The notes beneath the pieces are model-generated. The model searched no databases. It worked only from the letters and a program-made list of their open reading frames with translations, and was not told the DNA's origin. The position numbers were made by a program, and so were the translations under genes. Source: an uncultured bacterium (lineage in GTDB: Bacteria > Bacillota > Bacilli > Lactobacillales > Lactobacillaceae). From it: a stretch of DNA of 52,937 bases. Below are positions 1 to 10,535 of this stretch, piece by piece. The stretch is taken from contig CAJMLF010000014.1 in NCBI GenBank assembly GCA_905214235.1, positions 1 through 52,937 on the forward strand, given 5' to 3'. The first letter of the stretch is position 1. Each line of letters begins with the position of its first letter.

Positions 1-56
1 AAAGTCTATCACAAATGACTTTTTTATTTTTCTAACTTAATTTTACAAACCGCGAT

Positions 57-96
57 ACAAAAAACGACCACCAACATTTGCTGGTGGTCGTTTTCA
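57..96. terminator. Bidirectional terminator downstream of the xylosidase gene
   Basis: A perfect 13-bp stem (61-73 with 82-94) with an 8-base loop, flanked by A-runs on the left and T-runs on the right, so it can work in both directions. On the minus strand it closes the xylosidase operon. The first 56 bases hold no gene that I can see. Confidence 0.85.
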
Positions 97-141
97 CTAA
101 CTTGCTCTGTGTATTATTTATTTTTAAGGGATATCAATTGG

Positions 142-2439
142 TTAAAGCTTAATTGCGGCCTCACCCTCTTTAAGGTCGGTTTGAGCAACCAACTTACCGT
201 TTTCGTGAACGAAGGCGGTTAGCTTGCCGCTCAGGCCCTTTGTCGTGACACTGAACTGGCTGCCGTTGCGCTTAACGGTGACGCTGCCGGCATCCTTACC
301 GTGATTGTCCACAACACTGATGGTCGTTGTCCCCTCATGCATGTCGTAGAGGTGGATGTCGACGTCCTTCGTGTAGTCGTAGTCAGCGTGGGCTGGCTTC
401 TCGTGCTTGACCAGGATTGTATTGTCACGAACCAGGACAGGCAGGTCAAGTTCGTCGTAGTGCTTGGTGAGCCACTTACCACCCTCGGGAACGTCGTAGC
501 TTTCGCCATCTTGGACAATGCTGGTCCACTTGCCGGCGGGCAGGTAGAAGTGGACGTTGCCTTCAGGGCTGAAGACGGGGGCAACAAGAATCTGGCTACC
601 GAACATGTACTGGTTGGCGATGGTGTGGGTGTTGTAGTCGTCACCAAATTCGAACCACATCGGCCGCATTAACGGGTTACCAAAGGCGGCACTGTGGGCA
701 GCTTGGGTGTAGAGGTAAGGCATTAGCGACAGCTTGAGGTCGACGTACTTCCGGGTGTTTTCGACCGCTTCGTCGTCAAAGTTCCACGGAACCCGGTAAA
801 CATCACTACCATGGTACCGACTGTGCGAGGAAAGCAGACCGAATTGGGTCCACCGCTTGTACAGGTCCGCAGTTGGTGTGTCGGGTCCATCCTCGAAACC
901 ACCGATGTCGTGGCTCCAGAATCCAAACCCGGAACTCAAGAAGGACAGGCCACCGTGGAGGGTGTCGGACATGGACTTAAAGGTCGACAGGCAGTCACCA
1001 CCCCAGTGAACCGGAAGCTGCTGGGAACCAACCGTGGCGGAACGGGCGAAGACCACCGCTTGGTCAATGCCCCGTTCCTTGGCGATTACGTCAAAGACCG
1101 CCTTGTTGTACTGGTAAGTGTAGAAGTTGTGTTCGCGCTTCGGGTCAGACCCGTCAAAGTAGACCGCGTCGTCCATTGGAATCCGTTCACCAAAGTCCGT
1201 CTTAAAGCAGTCAACGCCCATGTCGAGGAGGGCCTTGAGCTTGGCCTGGAACCATTTAACGGCGGCGGGGTTGGTGAAGTCAATGAACCCGTTGCCGGCT
1301 TGCCAGAGGTCCCACTGCCAGACATTGCCGTCAGTCCGCTTAACCAGGTAACCGTTGGCCTTCCCTTCCTTGAACATCTCACTCTTCTGGGCGATGTAAG
1401 GGTTGATCCAGACACAGACCTTGATTCCCTTGTCGTGGATTTCCTTGATCAGTCCTTCGGGGTCGGGGAATTCGTCGTTATTCCAGGTCAGGTTGCTCCA
1501 TTCAAAGTCCCGTTGCCAGAAGCAGTCGAAGTGGAAGACGTCCAACGGAATGTGCCGTTCTGCCATCCCGTTGATGAACTTCATGACGGTCTTTTCACTG
1601 TAATCGGTCAGGAAGGAAGTCGTCAGCCACAGGCCAAATGACCAGGCCGGTGGCAGTTGAATCTTCCCGGTCAATTCAGTGTACTTGTGGAGGATCTCCT
1701 GTGGGGTTGGGCCGTAGATAACGAAGTATTCCAGGGATTCACCTTCAACACTGAATTGGACCCGGTCAACGTTTTCTGAAGCAATTTCGAAGTCGACGGG
1801 TTCTGGTTGGTTGACGAAAACCCCGTAGCCGTTGTCAGTGATGTAGAATGGGACGTTCTTGTAAGCCTGGTCAGAACCAGTCCCCCCATCCTTATTGATG
1901 GTCCGTACTTCTTGACCGTTCTTGACAAAGTTACCGAACCGTTCCCCGAGGCCGTAGACGTGTGAATCCACGCCCAAGGAGAGCTGTTCACGCATGTAGT
2001 GCTTGTGGTTCTTGATGTTGGTAATTTCACCCTGGGCACGGTAACGGGAGGCCGTGATTTCCTTGCCGTCGGCGTTGAAGTTAAGGGCGAATTCCTGGTG
2101 GAGCGGGATGTTGACTTGTAGGCGCCCACTTTGGTAGCTAGCAGCCTGGTCACTAATGTTCATTGCGACATCCGGTTGCTGGTCGGTCAGTTTGAACGAT
2201 GGACCGTGGGTGTCCTGGTCAAAGTGGGTCAATTTGACCCCGATGACGTCTTCCAATGGGGATGTCAGCTTGATGGTGGTCATCCCGATGTTCAATTCGT
2301 CACCTCGGTTGTTAATCCGCTTGTAAGGGGCGAAGACACTCATTGTCCGTTGGTCGTCCTTTTTAGCGGTGAAACTTTCTTCGGGGTGGTTGATTTGGTA
2401 TTCAGGTTTAGTTAACCAATAACCATTAGTAAACTTCAT
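142..2439 (-). CDS. xylQ: Alpha-xylosidase, GH31 family
   Basis: Cytoplasmic glycoside hydrolase that releases alpha-linked xylose from isoprimeverose-type disaccharides. The protein has 765 residues, close to E. coli YicI (about 770). The GH31 nucleophile is D415 in KTDFGERIP and the acid/base is D482 in HWGGDC, the positions known in YicI as D416 and D482. An N-terminal beta-sandwich precedes the barrel (roughly 260-600) and a C-terminal beta region follows. There is no signal peptide. ATG is preceded by AAGAAAGGAAA. It lies 20 bases after the transporter gene on the same strand, matching the xylP-xylQ pairing known in lactobacilli. Exact substrate is inferred from the family. Confidence 0.92.
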   Translation of the reverse strand: MKFTNGYWLTKPEYQINHPEESFTAKKDDQRTMSVFAPYKRINNRGDELNIGMTTIKLTSPLEDVIGVKLTHFDQDTHGPSFKLTDQQPDVAMNISDQAASYQSGRLQVNIPLHQEFALNFNADGKEITASRYRAQGEITNIKNHKHYMREQLSLGVDSHVYGLGERFGNFVKNGQEVRTINKDGGTGSDQAYKNVPFYITDNGYGVFVNQPEPVDFEIASENVDRVQFSVEGESLEYFVIYGPTPQEILHKYTELTGKIQLPPAWSFGLWLTTSFLTDYSEKTVMKFINGMAERHIPLDVFHFDCFWQRDFEWSNLTWNNDEFPDPEGLIKEIHDKGIKVCVWINPYIAQKSEMFKEGKANGYLVKRTDGNVWQWDLWQAGNGFIDFTNPAAVKWFQAKLKALLDMGVDCFKTDFGERIPMDDAVYFDGSDPKREHNFYTYQYNKAVFDVIAKERGIDQAVVFARSATVGSQQLPVHWGGDCLSTFKSMSDTLHGGLSFLSSGFGFWSHDIGGFEDGPDTPTADLYKRWTQFGLLSSHSRYHGSDVYRVPWNFDDEAVENTRKYVDLKLSLMPYLYTQAAHSAAFGNPLMRPMWFEFGDDYNTHTIANQYMFGSQILVAPVFSPEGNVHFYLPAGKWTSIVQDGESYDVPEGGKWLTKHYDELDLPVLVRDNTILVKHEKPAHADYDYTKDVDIHLYDMHEGTTTISVVDNHGKDAGSVTVKRNGSQFSVTTKGLSGKLTAFVHENGKLVAQTDLKEGEAAIKL

Positions 2440-2459
2440 TATAAATTTCCTTTCTTAGA

Positions 2460-3848
2460 TTAGTTGTTTTGGTTCCGAGCAGCGATTTCGGCGTTCATCT
2501 TTTCAACCTTTTCGTCAGTAAGACGGTAGAAGGCGAAGACAATCATGGCCAAGACAGTGACGATAATTGGGATAATGGTCGTAACCATCCGGATTCCGAA
2601 CAGGCTGTGGGCAGTTTGGGTGTGGTTGGCAGCGAAGCCAAATGCAGCCAGGACGTAGCCAGGAACAACCCCACCAAGGGCCATCCCAAACTTGAAGAAG
2701 AAGCCGACAATGGCGTTGACAATCCCGTTCTCCCGCTTCCCGGTCTTCCATTCACCATAAGTGATGGTTTGGGGAACCAGTGCCCACTGGAACCCGGTGG
2801 AAAGGGTGACCCCGGCGGCTTCAACGGTCCGGCCGATGAAGGTCCAGGTGATGTTCGTTGCGGGAACGAGGAACATAATCAGGAAACCAATAACCGTGAC
2901 CAGCAGGCTCCCTTGCATCAGGGCCTGGGTACCGAACTTACGGTTTAACCAAGGGGTGAGGGGCACCGTGATGAAGGCCGGCAGGGTTCCCAGCAGGTTG
3001 TACCATTGAATCAAGCCGGCGTTGTGGGCGTTGTAGGTCATGTAGTAGGCCCCAACGGAGTTAACGATGGACATTAAACCAAAGGTAATGATGAAGAAGA
3101 TAGCCAGCGTCCGCAGTGGTTGGTTGATCTTCAGTTGGTGGAAGAGGTCAGAAACCTTAACAGAAGCTTCAGTATCAGCGGGCATGTGGATCCGTTCAAC
3201 GGATTGGCTAAAGCAGAATACCAGCACTAAGGCCCCGGCGATCCCGTAAAGGACCATGGTTAAGAACCAACCGGTCTGAGAAGCGGCACCCGAGTAGTGG
3301 CCGCCGGAGAACAGCTTAACGAAAACGGGGACACCAAAACTAACCGCTAAGGAACCGAGGTTGGCCAGGACCATCCGGATGGAGGACATGGAAACCAGTT
3401 CCTTGTTATTCCGGGTCATGGCGGCGTTCAAAGAGCCGTATGGGACGTTAACTGTCGTATAGATAACGGACAGGCCGACGTAAGTAACGTAGGCGTAGAT
3501 AAGCTTGCCCATTTGGCCAAGGTTTGGCACGTGGAAACAAAGGATGGCCATTACCGCCAGGGGCAGCCCCATGTAAAGGAGGTAGCCACGGTACTTACCA
3601 AAGCGGGTCGTGTGCTTGTCGATGAAGGTCCCGACGATCGGGTCGTTGATGGCATCAATCAGACGGACAATCAAGAACATCGTTGCCGCATCGGCAGCGG
3701 GGAGGCCGTAAATGTTTGTATAGAAGAACAACAAATACGTTGAAATGGTGGTGTAGATAAGGTTTTGGGCGAAGTCACCGGTTGCCCAACCAAATTTCTG
3801 ACGCCATGGCAATTTGACGTCGGCGCTTGCAGTAGCAGCGTTATTCAA
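2460..3848 (-). CDS. xylP: GPH-family sugar:cation symporter, probably isoprimeverose transporter
   Basis: Membrane carrier of the glycoside-pentoside-hexuronide family, about 12 helices, 462 residues. Family features are the early stretch GWATGDFAQNLIY, the DPIVG segment with nearby RFGKYR, and NVPYGSLNAAMT in the middle. It most likely imports alpha-xylosides for the adjacent xylosidase. I place the start at TTG 3848, because a good Shine-Dalgarno (GAGG..GTGAT) ends about 4 bases upstream. A longer form starting at GTG 3857 would put the start codon inside that site. No PTS IIA-like tail is seen. The transported sugar is inferred from the neighbour. Confidence 0.87.
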   Translation of the reverse strand: MNNAATASADVKLPWRQKFGWATGDFAQNLIYTTISTYLLFFYTNIYGLPAADAATMFLIVRLIDAINDPIVGTFIDKHTTRFGKYRGYLLYMGLPLAVMAILCFHVPNLGQMGKLIYAYVTYVGLSVIYTTVNVPYGSLNAAMTRNNKELVSMSSIRMVLANLGSLAVSFGVPVFVKLFSGGHYSGAASQTGWFLTMVLYGIAGALVLVFCFSQSVERIHMPADTEASVKVSDLFHQLKINQPLRTLAIFFIITFGLMSIVNSVGAYYMTYNAHNAGLIQWYNLLGTLPAFITVPLTPWLNRKFGTQALMQGSLLVTVIGFLIMFLVPATNITWTFIGRTVEAAGVTLSTGFQWALVPQTITYGEWKTGKRENGIVNAIVGFFFKFGMALGGVVPGYVLAAFGFAANHTQTAHSLFGIRMVTTIIPIIVTVLAMIVFAFYRLTDEKVEKMNAEIAARNQNN

Positions 3849-3915
3849 TAGAATCACATCCTCAATAATAAATGATTACATGGGTTGTAAGTTAGTCTAA
3901 CATACGAACAAACTG

Positions 3916-3952
3916 AGAATACCACCCTTGTTTGAAAATGTAAACGCTTTTT
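3916..3952 (-). promoter_or_regulatory. xyl promoter overlapped by a cre (CcpA) site
   Basis: On the minus strand TTTACA (3944-3939), 17 bases, TATTCT (3921-3916). The -35 box lies inside a sequence (3952-3939) that fits the cre consensus WGWAARCGYTWWMA at 13 of 14 positions. CcpA bound there would block the promoter, giving glucose repression of xyloside use. The site is seen; repression is inferred. Confidence 0.72.
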
Positions 3953-4059
3953 TACTGCTGCCTGGTTAGGGAGGGCAGCAAACGCTACTGATACCGAGAC
4001 TTTGCTAAGGAAAAAATAATTTTACTAAGGAATACATAAAAGCTTTTACTTTTTGAAAA

Positions 4060-4072
4060 AATGTTCGGAAAT
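4060..4072 (-). promoter_or_regulatory. Perfect single PurBox upstream of deoC
   Basis: The minus-strand reading matches the published PurR half-site AWWWCCGAACWWT at all 13 positions. It abuts TATTAT (4072-4077), a possible -10 of the deo promoter. No second half-site at the usual spacing is visible, so function is less certain than for the paired operators elsewhere in the window. Confidence 0.5.
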
Positions 4073-4155
4073 ATTATGGACAATTGTTCAGGTAACTGAT
4101 AAACTAGGGGTGTAGTTTGATGTAAGCGAATTCACAAAAGAGGAGAGACTAAATA

Positions 4156-4833
4156 ATGAAATTAACCCAAGCACAATTAGCAAAGTATATGGACCACACG
4201 ATGCTGAAGCCTGAGGCCACTGCTGACATGATTGACAAGACGGTTGCAGAAGCCCGGAAGTACAATACTGCTTCCGTATGTATTAACCCATACTGGGTCA
4301 AGCGTGTTCACGAAGGTCTGCAGGGTACGGACATCAATACCTGCACGGTGATTGGGTTCCCTCTCGGAGCCACTTCGACAGCCAGCAAGGTTTTTGAAAC
4401 CAAGCAGGCGATTGAAGACGGGGCCGATGAAATCGACATGGTGATCAACATTGGTGAATTGAAGGGGAAGAACGACCAAGCCGTGGAAGACGACATCCGG
4501 GCCGTGGCCGAAGCAACCCACAAAAAGGGCAAGCTCCTGAAAGTCATCATCGAAAACTGCCTGCTGACCAACGAAGAAAAGACCCGGGCATGCAAGCTGA
4601 CCGTTAAGGGGGGCGCGGACTTCGTTAAGACGTCTACTGGCTTCTCCACTTCCGGTGCCAAGGCCCAAGACGTTAAGTTGATGCGGGAAGCCGTTGGCCC
4701 AGACTTTAAGATCAAGGCTGCTGGTGGGATCCACAGCCTGGCTGAAGCCTACGACATGATTGAAGCTGATGCCAACCGGCTCGGGGTTTCCGCTTCCGTT
4801 AAGATTTTGGAAGAAGCTGCTAAGCAAGACTAG
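4156..4833 (+). CDS. deoC: Deoxyribose-phosphate aldolase
   Basis: Class I aldolase that cleaves 2-deoxyribose-5-phosphate to glyceraldehyde-3-phosphate and acetaldehyde, the last step of deoxynucleoside catabolism. The protein has 225 residues, normal for the short bacterial form. The Schiff-base lysine is K158 in [12 protein letters not shown]; the second lysine of the relay is in FKIKAAGGI. The start is ATG after AGAGGAGAG. First gene of deoC-deoB-pdp-deoD; the next gene starts 46 bases after its stop. Confidence 0.96.
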   Translation: MKLTQAQLAKYMDHTMLKPEATADMIDKTVAEARKYNTASVCINPYWVKRVHEGLQGTDINTCTVIGFPLGATSTASKVFETKQAIEDGADEIDMVINIGELKGKNDQAVEDDIRAVAEATHKKGKLLKVIIENCLLTNEEKTRACKLTVKGGADFVKTSTGFSTSGAKAQDVKLMREAVGPDFKIKAAGGIHSLAEAYDMIEADANRLGVSASVKILEEAAKQD

Positions 4834-4879
4834 TTTTTACCTGTCGACCTGATTGAGACTGGATACTGGAGGGGTCAAG

Positions 4880-6073
4880 ATGTCATATAAACGTGTATTT
4901 GTTATTGTAATGGACTCGGTTGGTACTGGTGCTGCGCACGATGCGGATAAGTTCGATGATGTTGGGTCAGATACGTTAGGCCACGTTGGCGAATACTACA
5001 AGGGTAAGTTGGCCCTGCCTAACCTGGCTAAGATGGGGATCAGCAACCTCCGGGATACACCAATCGAAGGGGTACCTGTCGCTGACCCGGCCATCGGGGA
5101 CTTCGGTAAGATGGAGGAAGTCTCTGCTGGTAAGGACAGCATGGACGGCCACTGGGAAATGATGGGCCTGCCGGTAATGAAGCCACTGTCGACGTTCCCG
5201 AACGGCTTCCCCCAAGAAATCGTTGATAAGCTGGAGAAGTTCTCCGGGCGAAGGGTCATTGTCAACAAGCCTTACTCCGGGACAGAAGTCATCCACGACT
5301 ACGGGGAACGGCAGATGAAGACCGGCGAACTGATCCTCTACACGTCTGGGGACTCCGTAATGCAGATTGCCGCCCACGAAGACGTGATCCCGGTTAAGGA
5401 ACTCTACAAGATCTGTGAATACGCCCGGACCCTGGTTAACGGCCCTGAATACACCGTGGGACGGATTATCGCCCGGCCATACGTCGGCCCCGACAAGGAC
5501 CACTTCACCCGGACCGCTAACCGGCACGACTTCAGTCTGAAGCCGATTGGTGAGACCGATATGGACCGCCTGCGGGCTGCCGGTTACGACGTCATCGGGG
5601 TTGGTAAAATTAACGATATCTTCTCTGGTCAAGGAATTGACAAGGGCTACCATAACGAAAGCAACATGGACGGGATGGACCACGTTGACGAAGTGATGAA
5701 GCAAGACTTCACTGGTTTCTGCTTCACCAACCTGGTGGACTTTGATGCCATGTACGGCCACCGGCGGAATCCAAAGGGCTTTGGTCAGGCCCTGATGGAC
5801 TTTGACAAGCGTTTGGGGACGGTTCTCAAGGAAATGAAGCCGGACGACCTGCTGATGATCACCGCGGACCACGGGAATGACCCTGGCTTCCGGGGGACGG
5901 ACCACACCCGTGAGAACGTCCCGCTGCTGGTTTACTCCCCATCGATGAAGAAGACTAACCAGTCACTCGGCCTACGGAAGACCTTCTCCGACCTCGGGGC
6001 CACTGTTCTGGAGAACTTCAACGTTGACTCCGTACGGGGCACCAGCTTCTACAAGGAAATTAGTAACGACTAA
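4880..6073 (+). CDS. deoB: Phosphopentomutase
   Basis: Interconverts (deoxy)ribose-1-phosphate and -5-phosphate, linking the nucleoside phosphorylases to DeoC and the pentose phosphate pathway. The protein has 397 residues, with alkaline-phosphatase-fold metal motifs: [13 protein letters not shown] at the N terminus and ITADHGNDP plus GTDHTREN near the C terminus. ATG 4880 was chosen because GGAGGGG sits at the right distance; an in-frame TTG 27 bases upstream has no site. Cytoplasmic and manganese-dependent by family knowledge. Confidence 0.96.
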   Translation: MSYKRVFVIVMDSVGTGAAHDADKFDDVGSDTLGHVGEYYKGKLALPNLAKMGISNLRDTPIEGVPVADPAIGDFGKMEEVSAGKDSMDGHWEMMGLPVMKPLSTFPNGFPQEIVDKLEKFSGRRVIVNKPYSGTEVIHDYGERQMKTGELILYTSGDSVMQIAAHEDVIPVKELYKICEYARTLVNGPEYTVGRIIARPYVGPDKDHFTRTANRHDFSLKPIGETDMDRLRAAGYDVIGVGKINDIFSGQGIDKGYHNESNMDGMDHVDEVMKQDFTGFCFTNLVDFDAMYGHRRNPKGFGQALMDFDKRLGTVLKEMKPDDLLMITADHGNDPGFRGTDHTRENVPLLVYSPSMKKTNQSLGLRKTFSDLGATVLENFNVDSVRGTSFYKEISND

Positions 6074-6102
6074 GCGCGGTTAAGAGGAAAGGGGCGCTGA
6101 CG

Positions 6103-7401
6103 ATGCGAATGGTCGACGTTATTGACGCTAAACGAAATGGGAAGACCTTAACCGATGACCAGCTACAGTTTTTCGTGGATGGGGTAGTTGACGGGTCAAT
6201 TCCCGACTACCAAATTGCGGCCTTGCTGATGGCCATCTACTTCCAGGGGATGACTAGCGCGGAACAGACGAGCCTGACGATGAAAATGATGCACTCAGGT
6301 GAGCACCTGGACTTAAGCAAGATTCCCGGGGTGAAGGTCGACAAGCACTCAACGGGCGGCGTTGGTGACAAGGTCAGCCTGCCCCTCGCGGCGATGGTGG
6401 CCGCCACTGGCATCCCGGTACCAATGATCTCTGGCCGGGGCCTGGGCCATACTGGTGGGACCCTCGATAAACTGGAGGCTATCCCCGGATTTAAGGTTGA
6501 AATCAGCGAACAGGCCTTCATTGACCAGGTTGCCCGGGAGAAATTGGCCATTGTCGGGGCCACCGGTGAAGTGGCACCCGCGGACAAGAAAATCTATGCC
6601 CTGCGGGACGTCACCGACACGGTGGACTCAATCCCCCTGATCGCCAGCTCAATCATGAGTAAGAAGATTGCGTCGGGGACAGATGCCCTGGTGATTGACG
6701 TTAAGACCGGTGCTGGGGCCTTCATGAAGACCTTGGACCAGTCGCGGGCCCTGGCTCACGCCCTGGTCGACATTGGCAAGCAGGCTGGCCTGCAGTGCAT
6801 GGCCGTGATTTCCGACATGAACCAGCCACTGGGCAACAAGGTTGGCAACGCCCTTGAAATTGAGGAGTCAATTGATGTCCTCAAGGGGAAGGGCCCCGCT
6901 GACCTGACCGAACTAGTTCTGACACTAGGAAGCTACATGGTCGTAATGGGTGGCAAGGCCCAGACGCCAGAAGCCGCCCGGCAACTGCTGGAAAAGGTAG
7001 TTGCGGATGGGACGGCCCTGGACCGCTTTAAGGCGATGGTAATCGCCCAGGGTGGCGACCCCCGGGTAATTGATGACTACGCCGTGATGCCCCAGGCAAA
7101 GTACCAAATCCCGTACCGGGCCAAGCGTGCCGGAGTAGTAAGCAAACTGGCAGCCGATGAAATTGGGACCGCCAGCATGCTCCTGGGCGGTGGCCGGCAG
7201 AAGGCCGACGACCAACTGGACTACAGTGTGGGAATTGAACTCCACCATAAACTGGGCGACCAGGTCAAGGCTGGTGACACCCTGTTGACCATTTACAGCA
7301 ACCAGGAGAAGGCCCCGGCGGTCGAAAAGCTGCTCGACGAAAGCATCGTCATCAGCGACCACTATGACAAACCGCAACTGATTCACGAAATTATCGAATA
7401 A
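6103..7401 (+). CDS. pdp: Pyrimidine-nucleoside phosphorylase
   Basis: Phosphorolysis of uridine, thymidine and deoxyuridine to base plus (deoxy)ribose-1-phosphate, the substrate of DeoB. The protein has 432 residues, typical of the Bacillus Pdp/DeoA family. Seen are the phosphate-binding stretch KHSTGGVGDK near residue 80, SGRGLGHTGGTLDKLE, and the C-terminal biotinyl-like fold (GDQVKAGDTLLTIYS). The ribosome binding site is GAGGAAAGGGG. 29 bases follow deoB and 16 precede deoD, so the genes are cotranscribed. Family members differ in thymidine versus uridine preference, which cannot be read here. Confidence 0.95.
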   Translation: MRMVDVIDAKRNGKTLTDDQLQFFVDGVVDGSIPDYQIAALLMAIYFQGMTSAEQTSLTMKMMHSGEHLDLSKIPGVKVDKHSTGGVGDKVSLPLAAMVAATGIPVPMISGRGLGHTGGTLDKLEAIPGFKVEISEQAFIDQVAREKLAIVGATGEVAPADKKIYALRDVTDTVDSIPLIASSIMSKKIASGTDALVIDVKTGAGAFMKTLDQSRALAHALVDIGKQAGLQCMAVISDMNQPLGNKVGNALEIEESIDVLKGKGPADLTELVLTLGSYMVVMGGKAQTPEAARQLLEKVVADGTALDRFKAMVIAQGGDPRVIDDYAVMPQAKYQIPYRAKRAGVVSKLAADEIGTASMLLGGGRQKADDQLDYSVGIELHHKLGDQVKAGDTLLTIYSNQEKAPAVEKLLDESIVISDHYDKPQLIHEIIE

Positions 7402-7417
7402 TTGAGGAGGAACAACG

Positions 7418-8128
7418 ATGAGTACACATATTGGTGCCCAAATGGGCGACTACGCAGACACAGTTTTACTTCCGGGTGACCCGCTCCGGGCAAAATACAT
7501 TGCCGAAAACTTCCTGGAAAATGTTAAGCAGGTTAACAGCGTGCGGAACGCCTTTGGCTACACCGGTGAGTACAAGGGCCACCGGGTATCTGTTCAGGGC
7601 TCTGGCATGGGGATCCCGTCCATGTCAATCTACATTAACGAACTGGTTAAGTTCTTTGGCGTAAAGACAATCATCCGGGTTGGTTCTTGTGGGGGAATTG
7701 CACCAGATGTTCACCTGCGTGACGTTATTTTGGCTCAGGGTTCCTCAACGGATTCGGCAGTGACGATGAACACCTTCGGCCCGGGCTTCCACTACGCCCC
7801 GTTGGCCGACTTTAAGCTGCTTGACTCCGCCTACCACGTTGCCGAAAAGTTGGGTATCGATGCCAAGGTCGGTGACATCTTTGCGGCTGACCGCTTCTAC
7901 AACGACGAATTAGACATGGAGAAGCTGCGGGACTACGGCATCTTAGGGACGGAAATGGAGTCTGCTGGGCTCTACCTCCTCGCCGCTAAGCTCCACTTCC
8001 GGGCACTGTCCGTCCTGACCGTCAGTGACCTGATCTTTGGTGAGGAAAAGACGACCGCCGAAGAACGGGAGAAGACCTTCAACGACATGATCAACATTTC
8101 CCTGGAAACAGCAATCGCTGGTAAGTAA
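7418..8128 (+). CDS. deoD: Purine-nucleoside phosphorylase, DeoD type
   Basis: Phosphorolysis of purine (deoxy)nucleosides to free base and sugar-1-phosphate. The protein has 236 residues, the size of the hexameric DeoD family. Motifs are [25 protein letters not shown] at the start (phosphate binding), RVGSCGGI in the middle and the ribose-binding [10 protein letters not shown] near residue 180, followed by SDL, the aspartate typical of the DeoD class. Ribosome binding site GAGGAGG. Last enzyme gene of the deo operon; a hairpin and possibly a new promoter lie between it and the regulator. Confidence 0.96.
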   Translation: MSTHIGAQMGDYADTVLLPGDPLRAKYIAENFLENVKQVNSVRNAFGYTGEYKGHRVSVQGSGMGIPSMSIYINELVKFFGVKTIIRVGSCGGIAPDVHLRDVILAQGSSTDSAVTMNTFGPGFHYAPLADFKLLDSAYHVAEKLGIDAKVGDIFAADRFYNDELDMEKLRDYGILGTEMESAGLYLLAAKLHFRALSVLTVSDLIFGEEKTTAEEREKTFNDMINISLETAIAGK

Positions 8129-8170
8129 TGGTATATAATGGACCGTGGAAAAGCGGCCATTTGATGAATT

Positions 8171-8216
8171 AAATAAGGGCCTGCTACAGAGTCATTCTGT
8201 TGCGGACCCTTATTTT
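8171..8216 (+). terminator. Imperfect terminator between deoD and the regulator gene
   Basis: Inverted repeat (8171-8190 with 8195-8216) whose base is an 8-bp perfect stem, followed by only four T residues. It probably reduces rather than stops read-through. Just upstream, TGG-TATATA (8129-8137) looks like an extended -10 that could give the regulator its own promoter. Confidence 0.55.
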
Positions 8217-8232
8217 AGTAAGGAGGAGAGCA

Positions 8233-9183
8233 ATGGAAAGCGACGATCACAAGAAAATAAGCCAGGCCCTCAAGGTGGCCACCCTGTATTACCGGGAGGG
8301 TTATAACCAGCAAGATATAGCGACCGAACTGAATATTTCCCGGGCAACGGTGTCGCGCCTCTTGCAGTTTGGCCGTGACCAGGGGCTGGTAACCATTAAA
8401 ATCAATAACCCCCTGGCCCCCCTCGACCAGCTACGCACCCGGTTACTAGAAAAATACCCGACCCTTAAAAAGGTCATCATTGTTCCGGGCAAGGATAACC
8501 CCCTGGAAGAGGTGGGAACGGCGGCGGCCCGGTACCTTGAGGAAATTGTCAAGGACAATGACATCCTCGGCCTGGGTTGGGGCCGGACCCTCTACCACGT
8601 TGCCTTACACATTGCGCCCAAGGACGTTAGTGGGGTCAAGGTCGTTCAGATGAAGGGGAGCGTTGCTAATACCGAGACGAAGAACTACGCTTTTGAAACC
8701 GTCAATACCTTTGCCAACGCTTTTCACACCCTTCCCCAGTACCTGCCGGTGCCGGTCATCTTTGACCACGCAAAGACCGAGAAGCTGGTGGCCAATGATA
8801 CCCATATCAAGTACATCCTCCGTCTTGGGAAGGAAGCGGACATCGCGGTCTTCACAGTCGGGACCGTTCGGGATTCGGCCCTCCTCTTCCGGCTCGGCTA
8901 CTTTACAAAAGAGGAGCAGGAGAAGCTCCAAAATGAGGCGGTTGGGGATGCCTTCTCCCGCTTTATTGACTCCCGTGGCCGGGTGGTCGACCACGACATT
9001 AACGAGCGGACAATTGGCATTGACCTGACGGAGCTCCGGAAGAAGAAACACAGCGTGCTGGTGGCGGCCAATGTGGCTAAGGTCCCGGCAATTAATGGTG
9101 CTTTGACGGCTGGGTACGCCAATACCCTGGTAATTGATCAGGAAAGTGCGAACGATTTACTAGCTTTTTCGCCGAAATCTTAA
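8233..9183 (+). CDS. deoR: SorC/DeoR-type sugar-phosphate-responsive regulator of the deo operon
   Basis: Transcription regulator of 316 residues. Residues 8-60 form an Fis/SorC-like helix-turn-helix (YNQQDIATELNISRATVSRLL), and the rest is the sugar-binding domain of the SorC/DeoR (Bacillus DeoR, CggR) family, with LGLGWGRT near residue 115. Bacillus DeoR responds to deoxyribose-5-phosphate and represses nucleoside catabolism. The location after deoCB-pdp-deoD supports the same role. Start at ATG 8233 because of AAGGAGGAGAG; an upstream in-frame ATG would translate through the hairpin. The operator was not identified. Confidence 0.85.
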   Translation: MESDDHKKISQALKVATLYYREGYNQQDIATELNISRATVSRLLQFGRDQGLVTIKINNPLAPLDQLRTRLLEKYPTLKKVIIVPGKDNPLEEVGTAAARYLEEIVKDNDILGLGWGRTLYHVALHIAPKDVSGVKVVQMKGSVANTETKNYAFETVNTFANAFHTLPQYLPVPVIFDHAKTEKLVANDTHIKYILRLGKEADIAVFTVGTVRDSALLFRLGYFTKEEQEKLQNEAVGDAFSRFIDSRGRVVDHDINERTIGIDLTELRKKKHSVLVAANVAKVPAINGALTAGYANTLVIDQESANDLLAFSPKS

Positions 9184-9190
9184 CTTTTTC

Positions 9191-9219
9191 TTGATTTTGT
9201 GCCTAATTCCTAGTAGCAT
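9191..9219 (+). promoter_or_regulatory. Probable guaB promoter
   Basis: TTGATT, 17 bases, TAGCAT, ending 34 bases before the guaB start. No PurBox pair is present here, unlike the other purine promoters in the window. Confidence 0.5.
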
Positions 9220-9250
9220 TGACCTAACCAAAATTAAGGAGTGTGTATGA

Positions 9251-10396
<1,146 letters not shown>

Positions 10397-10412
10397 GCGT
10401 TAAGTATATAAG

Positions 10413-10454
10413 AAAAGCCCAGGACGATCCAGAAGTCGTCCTGGGCTTTTCTTT
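10413..10454 (+). terminator. guaB terminator
   Basis: Perfect 15-bp stem (10413-10427 with 10436-10450) with an 8-base loop, followed by TTTTCTTTTT. Strong intrinsic terminator. Confidence 0.93.
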
Positions 10455-10535
10455 TTACTGCGTAACCATGCACGGGACCGGGTAAACTGGTACAATCGAT
10501 ATTGAAATCGGATGCACAATTTGGGGGACATAACT

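Larger units (their letters stand above)
3849..4155. other. Divergent regulatory region between xyl and deo operons
   Basis: This 307-base gene-free stretch separates two divergent operons. It holds the xyl promoter with a cre-like site, a perfect PurBox match near a possible deo -10, and the deoC ribosome binding site (GAGGAGAG, just before 4156). No reading frame with a ribosome binding site was seen. Confidence 0.75.

Noticed and set aside
301..1641. Long plus-strand reading frames (123 and 276 residues) opposite the xylosidase gene
   Set aside because: Antisense shadows of a high-GC gene, without ribosome binding sites or family resemblance.
3905..3909. CGAAC motif at the xylP transcription start
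   Set aside because: Single, poor flank match and no partner; a purine link to xylosides is not sensible.
4177..5905. Long minus-strand frames opposite deoC and deoB
   Set aside because: Mirror the codon structure of the real genes; no ribosome binding sites.
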